Origin: Bacteroidota bacterium
Lineage (GTDB): Bacteria; Bacteroidota; Bacteroidia; Flavobacteriales_D; Sanyastnellaceae
Assembly (NCBI GenBank): GCA_027624855.1
Contig: JAQBTQ010000008.1
Coordinates: forward strand, 1-64,000
Direction of reading: 5' to 3'
DNA: 64,000 nucleotides
The translations under genes were made by a program, and so were the position numbers. Every line of letters begins with the position of its first letter. The stretch's first letter is position 1. The notes beneath the pieces were generated by a model. That model searched no databases. It saw only the letters and a program-made list of their open reading frames with translations, and was not told the origin of the DNA. Shown here one piece after another: positions 18,047-26,581 of this stretch.

Positions 18047-19492
18047 TTAAAAAGCTGACAACGCGACTTGCAGTGCAAGACGAGCATTCAGCCATTCCAT
18101 GGAAGCGTTTAATATTTTCCCTTTGGACTCCATCAAGGCGTTCCTGGATTCATTCCACTCGAATGATGTGATCACTCCAGCATCAAATCCGACTTGGGTT
18201 TGATCAAAAATTCGATTGGCCAATTCCTCCGAGCGTCGAGCATTATTCAATACTTCCGTGGCATTTGCAAAATTGGCTTGAGCGTTGACGAGCTGCATTT
18301 CAGCCACATAGGTCATCTGCTCTAATCCAATTCTCGCCCGTTCGTGCTCAATCTTTTTCTTCTCTACTTGTTGTTTTCCGCCGAAACTGGTCCACAATGG
18401 CATGGACATATTCAATCCCCACAACTGAATTGGATACCACTTGAGATCCCCATCAAAAAAGTTAAAGGCATCCCGCTGAGCGTTGGCTTGATTGGTATAA
18501 AACGCCGCAATTTGCGGCCAACCTTTCGCTTGTTGATTCAAGACATCGAGGCCGGCCAATTCGAAATAAATCTGTTGCTCTTGAATACCTGGAATCGCTG
18601 ATGGGTCAAATGCTCGACTCAACCAATCCAATTCTTCTCCAGTTGATAGCAACGCATCCATTGACTGGGTTAAAACAATCTCATCATGTAAGCCAATGCC
18701 AATCTGATAAGCCAAAAGGCCCTTTGCTAATTTGACCTGTCGCCCTGAGTTTACAATTTGCGTTTCTATCTCTGATAACGCTAAATCAAGGCGGTCAACG
18801 GCCAATGCATCAACAAATCCTGCTGCATTCAATTGGGCAATTTCCTCTCGATTTGATTCCAGTAGCTCCTTCGCCTCTTTGGCCATTTTGCTCGCCTCTT
18901 CTGCCCCCAAAACGAGGTAATACGCTTCAGCAACTTGTCTCAGAACTTCTTCAGCTGTGCGATCGATGGCCCGATCTTGCGCTTCTAGAAACAATTGGGA
19001 CGCTTTAAGTCCAACGAAATAGGAACCGCTGAATACCAACTGACTCGCCTGCACACCAACATTCGCAGTATGGGCTTGGCCAAATTGAAATTCAGATAAA
19101 GCATCCGGATCCGTAGGGGGAGCATCAAGTGTCACACCCGTTGCTTGCGAGACCCCTCCAAAGAAAGAAATTAGATAGTCTGGAAAACCAAACACATCGC
19201 CTGCCGCCACTTGGGTAGGAATGTCAATGTATTGGCTGTAGTCCGCTATCAAATTCACCTGTGGCAGCCCCGACGCCAAAACCTCCTTGACGTCGCGTTC
19301 TGACTTCTCCTTGTCCAGTTGTGCGTATTGAAGCGCAAAAGCGTTTTGCAGGGCTAGCGATTGGGCGTCTTTCAACGATAGCTGGTGCGTCGTTATCTGC
19401 GCTTGAAGAGCAGGGGCGGCGAAAGCCGTTGCAAAAATCAATGCGTGCAGCACTGTCAGCTTTGATCGATCAATTGATTCCATTCCCATCAT
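18047..19492 (-). CDS. TolC-family outer-membrane efflux channel
   Basis: The protein has 481 residues. A signal peptide (ALIFATAFAAPALQAQ) is followed by two OEP repeats of long amphipathic helices: LSLKDAQSLALQNAFALQYA at the first repeat and LNMSMPLWTSFGGKQQVEKK in the second. The family forms the trimeric exit duct of RND or ABC exporters. The ATG at 19492 overlaps the TetR stop (4 bp). A start at 19489 or slightly further in would also give a usable signal peptide, since the protein begins Met-Met-Gly-Met. Confidence 0.93.
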   Translation of the reverse strand: MMGMESIDRSKLTVLHALIFATAFAAPALQAQITTHQLSLKDAQSLALQNAFALQYAQLDKEKSERDVKEVLASGLPQVNLIADYSQYIDIPTQVAAGDVFGFPDYLISFFGGVSQATGVTLDAPPTDPDALSEFQFGQAHTANVGVQASQLVFSGSYFVGLKASQLFLEAQDRAIDRTAEEVLRQVAEAYYLVLGAEEASKMAKEAKELLESNREEIAQLNAAGFVDALAVDRLDLALSEIETQIVNSGRQVKLAKGLLAYQIGIGLHDEIVLTQSMDALLSTGEELDWLSRAFDPSAIPGIQEQQIYFELAGLDVLNQQAKGWPQIAAFYTNQANAQRDAFNFFDGDLKWYPIQLWGLNMSMPLWTSFGGKQQVEKKKIEHERARIGLEQMTYVAEMQLVNAQANFANATEVLNNARRSEELANRIFDQTQVGFDAGVITSFEWNESRNALMESKGKILNASMEWLNARLALQVALSAF

Positions 19493-20145
19493 GATTTTTT
19501 GGATTCTGCTGCGATTTTGGATTCGAGATAGGCAAGGCCCTTTGGTGTTGAAATCGCACGGATGTGATACAATGCAGACTGCATAAACAGCTCGTGCAGT
19601 GGCCGATCAATTGCCTGATCTTGTGACATGGTTTTCACCTCCGTTCCAACAGCTACGAGAAAACGAGCAGCCACTTCAGGTGCAATGTCTTTTCGATACA
19701 AGCCTTCCTTTTGTCCCCTTCGAATGTTCAACTCCATAGATGATAACATCATGGCATCGCGCTTCTGCGTTAACAACCGAAAGGCTTTTGGGTGATATTT
19801 CTGCAAATCAAAAAGCATGCTTGGATGCATTTGAGAAGCCGTTTGATGAACAAACCGAATCAAAGACCACTCCACATCAATTGCGTTTCCTTCTGCCGAT
19901 GAAGCTTCTGAAATCACCGCTTCCATATCCCCACAATGCTGGTCCATGCATTGAGCTATTAAATCACGCTTATCCTTGAAGTACTTGTAAAGGGTCTTCT
20001 TTGAAACGCCCAGTTCACCGGCCAAATCCGCCATGTTCACAGAGCGAATGCCGAGCCGTAAAAAGACGTCCATCGCGCGATGACGCAGCTGAATTCTCTT
20101 TGAATCATCTGCTAAAACGACGACGTATGCGGCTTTTTCCTCCAT
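19489..20145 (-). CDS. TetR-family transcriptional regulator of the efflux operon
   Basis: The protein has 218 residues. The N-terminal helix-turn-helix (residues 20-65) reads RAMDVFLRLGIRSVNMADLA then ELGVSKKTLYKYFKDKRDLI, the standard TetR DNA-binding signature. The C-terminal part is the variable helical ligand-binding and dimer domain. As the first gene of the operon, overlapping the TolC gene by 4 bp, it most likely represses its own promoter and so the whole pump, with release by a pump substrate. This is the usual logic for such genes and is inferred here. Its promoter core TACTTTTG lies 10 nt upstream. Confidence 0.92.
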   Translation of the reverse strand: MEEKAAYVVVLADDSKRIQLRHRAMDVFLRLGIRSVNMADLAGELGVSKKTLYKYFKDKRDLIAQCMDQHCGDMEAVISEASSAEGNAIDVEWSLIRFVHQTASQMHPSMLFDLQKYHPKAFRLLTQKRDAMMLSSMELNIRRGQKEGLYRKDIAPEVAARFLVAVGTEVKTMSQDQAIDRPLHELFMQSALYHIRAISTPKGLAYLESKIAAESKKS

Positions 20146-20155
20146 TTTGAGGACG

Positions 20156-20163
20156 CAAAAGTA
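20156..20163 (-). promoter_or_regulatory. promoter -7 element TACTTTTG of the TetR-efflux operon
   Basis: An exact TAnnTTTG match on the minus strand, 10 nt before the ATG at 20145. The 83-bp intergenic region would have to hold any TetR operator. I see no long perfect palindrome in it. Confidence 0.5.
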
Positions 20164-20228
20164 CTGGACTTCTCACCCAATGGAAACGAAATGAATGTTA
20201 AAACGTTTCCTATGACGACATGCTGAAA

Positions 20229-22262
20229 CTAGTCTAAAGCCTTTCGAATGATATCGTCATTTGCGTGCGAAGGCATGGTCACCTTCAATCGAGGCTCCCG
20301 GTCCATTGCCCTTCGAATAGCCCATTCTGCCCCTTCATTTCGAGCCCAACTTCTGCGAGCTATACCGTTGTTCACATCCCAATGCAACATGGAGGTTAAT
20401 CGACGTTCGGAATCGGCGCTCCCGTCAATCAGCATCCCAAACCCACCATTCATTACTTCACCCCAGCCTACTCCACCACCATTGTGCAATGACACCCAAG
20501 TTGCACCTCGAAAAGCATCCCCAGCAAAATTCTGCACAGCCATATCGGCCGTAAATGCTGAACCGTCATAGATGTTGGATGTTTCTCGGAAGGGTGAATC
20601 CGTACCGCTAACGTCATGGTGATCCCGCCCCAGGACAACCGGAGCCGATAAACTTCCGTCGGCGATTGCATCATTGAACGCCTTTGCGATTCGCATTCGA
20701 CCTTCCGCGTCAGCGTACAATATTCGCGCTTGCGACCCCACTACCAGTTGATTTTCCTTCGCACCTCGAATCCAGCGTATGTTGTCATCCATTTGTTGCA
20801 GTATGGCTTCTGGTGCATCTTTCATCATGGCCTCAAGCACTTCACACGCAATGGAATCCGTCAGCTCCAAATCCGATTCATTACCACTGGTACAAACCCA
20901 ACGAAACGGTCCAAAACCGTAATCAAAACACATCGGCCCCATGATATCTTGGACATAACTTGGATACCTAAATCCCGTATTTGAATCATTCATCACGTCC
21001 GCACCAGAACGCGATGCTTCTAATAAGAAGGCGTTGCCGTAATCAAAGAAGTAGGTGCCTTTGGCCGTATGCCGGTTGATTGCTTCAGCGTGACGGCGCA
21101 AAGAGGATTTCACTTCGGTGGCAAATGCCTCAGGATCTTTCGCCATCAAATCATTGGCCGCATCAAATTCAAGGCCCACCGGATAATATCCACCAGCCCA
21201 AGGGTTGTGCAGCGAAGTTTGATCAGAACCCAAATCGACGTACAATCCAGCTTGATCAAACGCTTCCCACACATCGACCACATTGCCTAAGTACGCATAA
21301 GAAACCACTTCCTTTGCGTTCACTGACGCGCGAACGCGATCCGTCAACTCCTCCACGCTTTCAATCACGTGATCGACCCAACCTTGTTCATGTCGTTTGT
21401 ATGCGGCGGCAGGATTTACCTCTGCCGTCACACTGACCACTCCAGCAATGTTGCCCGCTTTTGGTTGAGCACCACTCATGCCTCCCAACCCCGCTGTCAC
21501 AAACAATTTTCCCGCCGGTCCCGACCCTTCTTTATCATTCATTCGAATCGCGTTTAACACTGTAATGGTCGTGCCGTGCACAATTCCTTGCGGACCAATA
21601 TACATGTACGATCCAGCGGTCATTTGACCGTATTGCGACACCCCCAATGCATTCATTCGCTCCCAATCATCTGGTTTCGAATAATTCGGAACCACCATGC
21701 CATTGGTAACAACAACCCGAGGCGCGTCCGCATGAGAGGGAAACAATCCCATCGGATGACCGCTGTACATCACCAACGTTTGGTCCTCGGTCATCTCACT
21801 CAGGTACCGCATCGTCAATCGGTATTGCGCCCAGTTCTGAAAAACAGCACCATTACCTCCATAAGTAATCAGCTCCTCGGGATGTTGAGCAACTGCTGGA
21901 TCCAGGTTGTTTTGGATCATCAACATGATGGAAGCGGCCTGCGCATTTCGCGCCGGATATGCTTCAATCGGCCGAGCATGCATCGGGTAACTCGGTTTCA
22001 ATCGGTACATGTAGATTCGCCCGAATTCCTTTAATTCATTCGCAAATTCTGGAGCCAATTCTGCATGTTGATTCAAGGGGAAATAGCGCAAGGCATTGCG
22101 CAAAGCCAATTCCTTTTCCTCATTGGTTAAGCAGTCCTTTCGGACGGGAGCATGACTAACGGAAGATGAGCGGGCCTGAGGTGCAGGCAAAACGCTGGGA
22201 ATTCCTGCCCTAATTTCTGCTTCAAATCGCTGTTGCTCATTTGTAGAGTTTGCGCTGGTCAT
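20229..22262 (-). CDS. hutU: urocanate hydratase
   Basis: The protein has 677 residues, longer than the roughly 555-residue E. coli/Bacillus form but in line with the longer Bacteroidota type. It hydrates urocanate to imidazolone propionate in histidine breakdown, using tightly bound NAD. Visible core motifs are LITYGGNGAVFQNW, then YSGHPMGLFPS, GLGGMSGAQPKAGNIAG, the region with RWVCTSGNESDLELTDSIAC, and SLHNGGGVGWGEVMNGGFG near residue 590. It starts inside the stop of a tiny upstream gene (ATGA overlap). hutH, hutI and hutG are not in this window, so histidine degradation must be completed by genes elsewhere. Confidence 0.95.
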   Translation of the reverse strand: MTSANSTNEQQRFEAEIRAGIPSVLPAPQARSSSVSHAPVRKDCLTNEEKELALRNALRYFPLNQHAELAPEFANELKEFGRIYMYRLKPSYPMHARPIEAYPARNAQAASIMLMIQNNLDPAVAQHPEELITYGGNGAVFQNWAQYRLTMRYLSEMTEDQTLVMYSGHPMGLFPSHADAPRVVVTNGMVVPNYSKPDDWERMNALGVSQYGQMTAGSYMYIGPQGIVHGTTITVLNAIRMNDKEGSGPAGKLFVTAGLGGMSGAQPKAGNIAGVVSVTAEVNPAAAYKRHEQGWVDHVIESVEELTDRVRASVNAKEVVSYAYLGNVVDVWEAFDQAGLYVDLGSDQTSLHNPWAGGYYPVGLEFDAANDLMAKDPEAFATEVKSSLRRHAEAINRHTAKGTYFFDYGNAFLLEASRSGADVMNDSNTGFRYPSYVQDIMGPMCFDYGFGPFRWVCTSGNESDLELTDSIACEVLEAMMKDAPEAILQQMDDNIRWIRGAKENQLVVGSQARILYADAEGRMRIAKAFNDAIADGSLSAPVVLGRDHHDVSGTDSPFRETSNIYDGSAFTADMAVQNFAGDAFRGATWVSLHNGGGVGWGEVMNGGFGMLIDGSADSERRLTSMLHWDVNNGIARRSWARNEGAEWAIRRAMDREPRLKVTMPSHANDDIIRKALD

Positions 22263-22420
22263 GCTTTTCTAATTTTACCAGTGGAGGGATCATACCCATA
22301 CGGACAGTGTTTACAACCACTCTGACAACAATGACCTCGCTTTAAGTGATATTGTTCGGTAAAAACAATGTATCCCTCTGGGCTCAAGTAATAGTCTTCC
22401 GGGTCTAAATCGCTCCGCAT
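22259..22420 (-). CDS. small cysteine-rich protein (DUF5522-like)
   Basis: A 53-residue gene overlapping the hutU start by 4 bp. It reads YYLSPEGYIVFTEQYHLKRG, followed by HCCQSGCKHCPYGYDPSTGK. The CC-x3-C-x2-CPYG cluster and the preceding FTEQYHLKRG block match the small Bacteroidota DUF5522 proteins as I remember them. Four cysteines plus His could bind a metal or Fe-S cluster, but the function is not known. It starts 18 bp from the divergent desulfhydrase-like gene and has TAAATTTG 4 nt before its ATG, so it is probably leaderless and co-transcribed with hutU. Confidence 0.85.
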   Translation of the reverse strand: MRSDLDPEDYYLSPEGYIVFTEQYHLKRGHCCQSGCKHCPYGYDPSTGKIRKA

Positions 22421-22424
22421 GTTG

Positions 22425-22432
22425 CAAATTTA
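22425..22432 (-). promoter_or_regulatory. promoter -7 element TAAATTTG of the DUF5522-hutU unit
   Basis: An exact TAnnTTTG match on the minus strand with 4 nt (CAAC) to the ATG at 22420. It lies within the 18-bp gap between two divergent start codons. Confidence 0.5.
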
Positions 22433-22438
22433 CCAACT

Positions 22439-23359
22439 ATGATGCCCAAGCCTGAAATTCCCACAGAGCAAGTCGATTGGACTGAAGCCGCGAAGGTTGG
22501 AAGCGAACTGTGGATTCGCCGGTTGGACAAGATTGGCGGTCCAGCTCCTGGGAACAAGCTATTCAAGCTCACTTATCACCTCGAGAAAGCTGCTCGTCAG
22601 GCAAACCCAACGATCCTCACATTTGGTGGTGCGTGGTCAAACCACTTGCATGCAACAGCAGCCATCGGGAAATCTCAAGGCATTAGAACCATCGGCGTGG
22701 TTCGTTCGACTCAACAAGAGCTCGATTCTGGGTTGACGCCGACCCTCCAAGATTGTGTTAACTACGGCATGCAGTTATTCCCTGTTTCCCGGCAGGAGTA
22801 CAAAGAAAAAAACCTCCCCTTCTTCAAAGCTTGGTTGCGCGATCGATTCAATAATCCATGGATCGTTCCAGAGGGGGCGGCTGACGCATTGGGGGTGATG
22901 GGTTGTAAAAACATCATGATTCCATCCGACACTCAAGCATCATGGGATGCCGTCGTTTTGAGTGGTGGCACCGGGGCTACGGCAGCTGGAGTTGCGTTGG
23001 CTTTAGGAGGGCGATGTCCGTTGTATGTCAACAACGCACTGAAAGGCGCGCCATTGAAAAACTCCATTCTAAACTTGCTCGAAATGAGTTTGTATGAAAA
23101 GGAGTGGGCGCAAGAGCTCACAGAAAACATCCATGTCTGGGATGATGGACATTTCGGAGGTTTTGGGCTCATTCGAAAAGAGGTCCAGCAATTCGTTTTA
23201 GACTGGGAGCTGAGCGCCGGTGTTGAACTCGACGGTGTATATACCGCAAAAACTATCATGCGAATGGCTAGAGAATTTCAATTGTCCTCCGACTTGCACG
23301 ACAAAAAAATCCTCTTCATTCACACAGGTGGATTGCAAGGGAACCGCTCCTGGCGGTAA
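22439..23359 (+). CDS. PLP-dependent D-cysteine desulfhydrase / ACC deaminase-like enzyme
   Basis: A 306-residue fold-type II PLP enzyme. LDKIGGPAPGNKLFKLTYHL carries the PLP lysine near residue 42. LTFGGAWSNHLHATAAIGKS is the substrate-binding loop, and VVLSGGTGATAAGVALAL is the phosphate-binding glycine loop. Family members break down D-cysteine to pyruvate, H2S and ammonia, or deaminate aminocyclopropane carboxylate. The exact substrate cannot be set from sequence, though D-cysteine is the commoner activity. IHTGGLQGN near the end is typical of the family. A second ATG lies at 22442. It is divergent from the DUF5522-hutU unit with only 18 bp between starts. Confidence 0.88.
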   Translation: MMPKPEIPTEQVDWTEAAKVGSELWIRRLDKIGGPAPGNKLFKLTYHLEKAARQANPTILTFGGAWSNHLHATAAIGKSQGIRTIGVVRSTQQELDSGLTPTLQDCVNYGMQLFPVSRQEYKEKNLPFFKAWLRDRFNNPWIVPEGAADALGVMGCKNIMIPSDTQASWDAVVLSGGTGATAAGVALALGGRCPLYVNNALKGAPLKNSILNLLEMSLYEKEWAQELTENIHVWDDGHFGGFGLIRKEVQQFVLDWELSAGVELDGVYTAKTIMRMAREFQLSSDLHDKKILFIHTGGLQGNRSWR

Positions 23360-23406
23360 CCACAGATAATTTGCTTTTTGCTTGTTTTTCAAGTGGAATC
23401 GGCTTG

Positions 23407-23414
23407 TAAATTTG
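23407..23414 (+). promoter_or_regulatory. promoter -7 element TAAATTTG of purF
   Basis: An exact TAnnTTTG match 30 nt before the purF ATG at 23445, leaving a leader of about 25 nt. No well-spaced TTG -33 element was found. Confidence 0.5.
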
Positions 23415-23444
23415 CCGACACATTCGCCACCCCATGCGACCATA

Positions 23445-25337
23445 ATGAGCGATTTTCTTCAACATGAGTGTGGTATTGCAATGCTTCGATTGAAGCAACC
23501 GTTGCAATACTACATTGACAAGTACGGAAGTGCCTTTTACGGCCTCAACAAAATGTACTTGCTGATGGAAAAACAACACAACCGAGGGCAGGACGGGGCT
23601 GGGCTCGCGAATATAAAACTGGAGGTTCCACCTGGGCGGCGCTACATCTCGCGGATTCGCTCGGTAGACCCCCGTCCTATCCAAGACGTCTTCAGCCGAA
23701 TCATGCCGCGATTTGCACATTTAACAAATGAGCAGCTCAAAGACAGCCAGTTTTTGCAGGAAGAAATCGCCTTTACTGGCGAATTATTCTTAGCCCACCT
23801 GCGGTATGGGACCTATGGCAAGAATCAAGTCGAAAATTGTCACCCCTTCCTCCGTCAAAACAATTGGCGAACTCGAAACCTCGTTGTGGCTGGTAATTTC
23901 AATATGACCAACACGGATGAGTTATTCGATAAATTGGTGGGACTAGGCCAGCATCCAAAAGAGCAAGCAGACACCGTCACTTTATTGGAGCGCATCGGTC
24001 ATTTCTTGGATGTCGAAAATCAGCGGTTGTTCGATCAATTCAAGGAAGAAGGCCTGGAAAATGAAGTTATTTCCAACCGTATTGCGCAAGATTTGGATGT
24101 GCAAACCATCCTGCGTCACGCAGCAAACTCACTCGATGGAGGCTATGTGATGTGCGGATTGATTGGGCACGGTGATGCCTTTGTCATGCGCGACCCAAAT
24201 GGCATCCGCCCTTGTTTTTGGTATGAGGATGAAGAGGTGGTTGTCGTGACAAGCGAGCGCCCGGTTATTCAAACAGCCTTCAATGTCGAAACCGCAAAAG
24301 TCCAAGAGGTTGAACCTGGTCATGCATTGATCATTAAACGAAATGGCACCGTATCGATGACAGAGGTCAAACCTCCTGGCGAACGCAAGGCTTGTAGTTT
24401 CGAGCGGATCTATTTCAGCAGAGGTAACGATAGCGATATCTACCGAGAACGCAAAGAGCTTGGACGTCAACTGGTTCCAAAAATTCTCGAGGCTGTTGAA
24501 CACGATTTAGATAATACCGTAACGAGTTTCATACCCAATACAGCAGAGGTCTGTTTTTATGGGTTGGTGAAGGGCCTCGAAGACCATCTCAGTCAAGCAA
24601 AAATTGCACGCATTATCGGATTGGGATCCAACCCCGATCCCCTCGAAGTGAAAACCATTCTCGACGAACGAGCGCGCATTGAGAAAATCGCAATCAAAGA
24701 CGCAAAGCTTCGAACATTTATCACTGAAGATGCAAATCGAGATGATTTGGTGGCCCATGTTTATGACATTGCATACGGCACTGTCGAGCCTGGCCAAGAC
24801 AATTTGGTCGTGATCGACGATAGCATTGTTCGTGGAACCACCCTCAAAAAGTCCATTCTTCGCATTCTCGATCGCTTGGAACCAAAGCGAATTGTCGTCG
24901 CCTCGAGCGCTCCCCAAATTCGTTACCCCGACTGCTATGGCATTGACATGGCGCGCCTGGGTGATTTTGTCGCCTTCCAAGCCGCAATCAGCCTCATCAA
25001 AGAGCGGGGTATGGACAGTTTAATCGATGAGGTGTACGCACGATGCAAGGAACAAGTCAAGCTGCCAAAAGAGCAAAACGAAAACCAAGTGAAGGCCATC
25101 TATGCGCCATTTACTGCGGAAGAAATCAGTGATTGTATCTCCGAGTTGTTGACTCCCAAAGGCATGCAGGCCGAGGTGAAAATCGTCTTTCAATCAATAG
25201 AAGGGTTGCATGCTGCTTGCCCCAACAACCGAGGCGATTGGTACTTTACTGGAGACTTCCCGACGCCCGGTGGGCACAAGGTGGTCAACCGAGCATTCGT
25301 CTACTACGTGGAAGGCCGAAACGACCGAGCCTATTAA
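23445..25337 (+). CDS. purF: amidophosphoribosyltransferase, long form
   Basis: The protein has 630 residues, against about 475-505 in Bacillus or E. coli. It makes phosphoribosylamine from PRPP and glutamine, the first committed step of purine synthesis. The N-terminus MSDFLQHE-CGIAMLRL suggests that an eight-residue propeptide is removed to expose Cys9, the glutaminase nucleophile. EKQHNRGQDGAGL and LAHLRYGTYG belong to the class II glutaminase domain. The PRPP loop VVIDDSIVRGTTLKKS is near residue 460. The extra length lies in insertions and a C-terminal extension of about 80 residues, as in other long Bacteroidota PurF proteins. An upstream in-frame start at 23382 would add 21 unconserved residues. 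Its stop overlaps the convergent T9SS gene. Confidence 0.92.
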   Translation: MSDFLQHECGIAMLRLKQPLQYYIDKYGSAFYGLNKMYLLMEKQHNRGQDGAGLANIKLEVPPGRRYISRIRSVDPRPIQDVFSRIMPRFAHLTNEQLKDSQFLQEEIAFTGELFLAHLRYGTYGKNQVENCHPFLRQNNWRTRNLVVAGNFNMTNTDELFDKLVGLGQHPKEQADTVTLLERIGHFLDVENQRLFDQFKEEGLENEVISNRIAQDLDVQTILRHAANSLDGGYVMCGLIGHGDAFVMRDPNGIRPCFWYEDEEVVVVTSERPVIQTAFNVETAKVQEVEPGHALIIKRNGTVSMTEVKPPGERKACSFERIYFSRGNDSDIYRERKELGRQLVPKILEAVEHDLDNTVTSFIPNTAEVCFYGLVKGLEDHLSQAKIARIIGLGSNPDPLEVKTILDERARIEKIAIKDAKLRTFITEDANRDDLVAHVYDIAYGTVEPGQDNLVVIDDSIVRGTTLKKSILRILDRLEPKRIVVASSAPQIRYPDCYGIDMARLGDFVAFQAAISLIKERGMDSLIDEVYARCKEQVKLPKEQNENQVKAIYAPFTAEEISDCISELLTPKGMQAEVKIVFQSIEGLHAACPNNRGDWYFTGDFPTPGGHKVVNRAFVYYVEGRNDRAY

Positions 25338-26326
25338 CGATGAATCACCAGCTGCTGAGCGGCGCCTTCGCCACAGCGAACGACATACGTGCCTGCGGGT
25401 AAGTCACTCACATTCAAGAGCTCTGCACGCATTCCGAGCCGCACCATCTGCCGCTTGCACTCCCGGCCGTCCATGCCGTAAACCACGATTTCCGCGCCAG
25501 GCTGAAGTCCGACCAATGTGACCTGATCACCGGCGGGGTTCGGTAACATAACAAACGACGGTGCTTCCGTTTCAGGTGTATCCACCACATACTCATCCAA
25601 CCAAATTCCGACAGCCGACGTAGTGACAACCGGTTCCCCGGTAATGGGCGTGTCCACTGTAGAAATATTCAGCAAAGCTGCCAAAGTAATCGGGTAGTCA
25701 GCGGAAAAGAAATAGTCTCCGCTTACCAGCACCTCATATGTTCCTAAGAACGTTGAATCCACCAGCACTTCGGTCATCTGCACACGGTACACATCCTCGT
25801 AGTAGACCATTCCAGGTAGGCCAAGGGTTCCTGAAGAAATACACTCCGCCGTCACCGTTCCGGTGCGGTAAACCGTTATGCCAGCCGTTCCGTATTCACA
25901 GGCAAATGTATCTTCCGATGTGGCGCCGATGTCGAAAGGGAAAGGAAAATACACCTCGGTGTCATTGTACGCCACAATGAGGTTGTTTTGGACACCGCCA
26001 TGGTATTCGTACGAGTCCCCGTAGGAGTAGTAGGTATACATTCCGTCCGCTTGCACTGCGATATCTGATCCGGCAAACACCTTGCCATTGGGCGTTGAGG
26101 CCACGCTTACAAAAGAGCCATTCGATGAGACCGCTCCAAAATCCGGGTTGTACAAGTACGTCAAGTCATACGATTGACCCGGCCCCCCGGTGTCATTCAT
26201 AATGTCTGCAAATCCATCCACCACTTTCTGGACAAACGTTTCGCCGGCTTCAGGCACCGGTGATTGCAACTGAGCCGAAGCTAGAAAAGGAACTGCAAAA
26301 GCAAGAAGGATAAAAATGCGTTTCAT
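25334..26326 (-). CDS. secreted protein with T9SS type A sorting domain
   Basis: A 330-residue exported protein. MKRIFILLAFAVPFLASAQ is a clear signal peptide, which fixes the start at 26326; the longer open frame runs back through the tRNA gene and is not real. The last 75 or so residues form a type A C-terminal sorting domain: FVMLPNPAGDQVTLVGL, then EIVVYGMDGREC, and LPAGTYVVRCGEGAAQQLVI. The middle, residues 20-250, is a beta-rich region rich in Tyr, Thr and Val, with no enzyme motif I recognise. It would be delivered to the cell surface or medium by the type IX system. Its stop overlaps the purF stop (TTAA). Confidence 0.85.
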   Translation of the reverse strand: MKRIFILLAFAVPFLASAQLQSPVPEAGETFVQKVVDGFADIMNDTGGPGQSYDLTYLYNPDFGAVSSNGSFVSVASTPNGKVFAGSDIAVQADGMYTYYSYGDSYEYHGGVQNNLIVAYNDTEVYFPFPFDIGATSEDTFACEYGTAGITVYRTGTVTAECISSGTLGLPGMVYYEDVYRVQMTEVLVDSTFLGTYEVLVSGDYFFSADYPITLAALLNISTVDTPITGEPVVTTSAVGIWLDEYVVDTPETEAPSFVMLPNPAGDQVTLVGLQPGAEIVVYGMDGRECKRQMVRLGMRAELLNVSDLPAGTYVVRCGEGAAQQLVIHR

Positions 26327-26367
26327 GAAATCGGGATTGTCCGGTGTTTGATGGCTTAAAACTAAAT

Positions 26368-26394
26368 CAAAAACGCCTCCACGAAGGAGGCGTT
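26368..26394 (-). terminator. rho-independent terminator after tRNA-Leu
   Basis: On the minus strand AACGCCTCC-TTCGT-GGAGGCGTT forms a 9-bp stem with a UUCG-type loop, followed by T-rich sequence. It begins about 11 nt after the tRNA 3' end, so it should end the tRNA transcript before the T9SS gene. Confidence 0.85.
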
Positions 26395-26405
26395 CTTTCA
26401 CTTTG

Positions 26406-26487
26406 TACCCGGAGTGGGAATCGAACCCACACTCCTTGCGGAACACGAGTTTGAGTCGTGCGCGTCTACCAATTCCGCCATCCGGGC
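26406..26487 (-). tRNA. tRNA-Leu (anticodon CAA)
   Basis: An 82-nt leucine tRNA. The acceptor stem GCCCGGA pairs with TCCGGGT. The D-arm is GCGGAATTGGTAGACGC, the anticodon stem CACGA/TCGTG closes the loop CTCAAAC (anticodon CAA, decoding UUG), the long class II variable arm is TTCCGCAAGGAGT, and the T-arm is GTGGG-TTCGATT-CCCAC. The discriminator is A. The next bases are CAA, so the CCA end is not encoded and must be added. A TATTTTTG promoter core lies 11 nt upstream and a terminator follows. Confidence 0.97.
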
Positions 26488-26497
26488 AAGGGAAGCG

Positions 26498-26505
26498 CAA
26501 AAATA
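26498..26505 (-). promoter_or_regulatory. promoter -7 element TATTTTTG of tRNA-Leu
   Basis: An exact TAnnTTTG match on the minus strand, 10 nt before the mature 5' end of the tRNA. A start site about 6-7 nt after the element would leave only a very short 5' leader for RNase P to remove. Confidence 0.6.
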
Positions 26506-26581
26506 GCAAAGGATTTCTAGTATTCTGCAAAAGTCTGCACGTTCTTCGCGCCGCGAAAGAAAATTCCCTTCGCAACGACCC

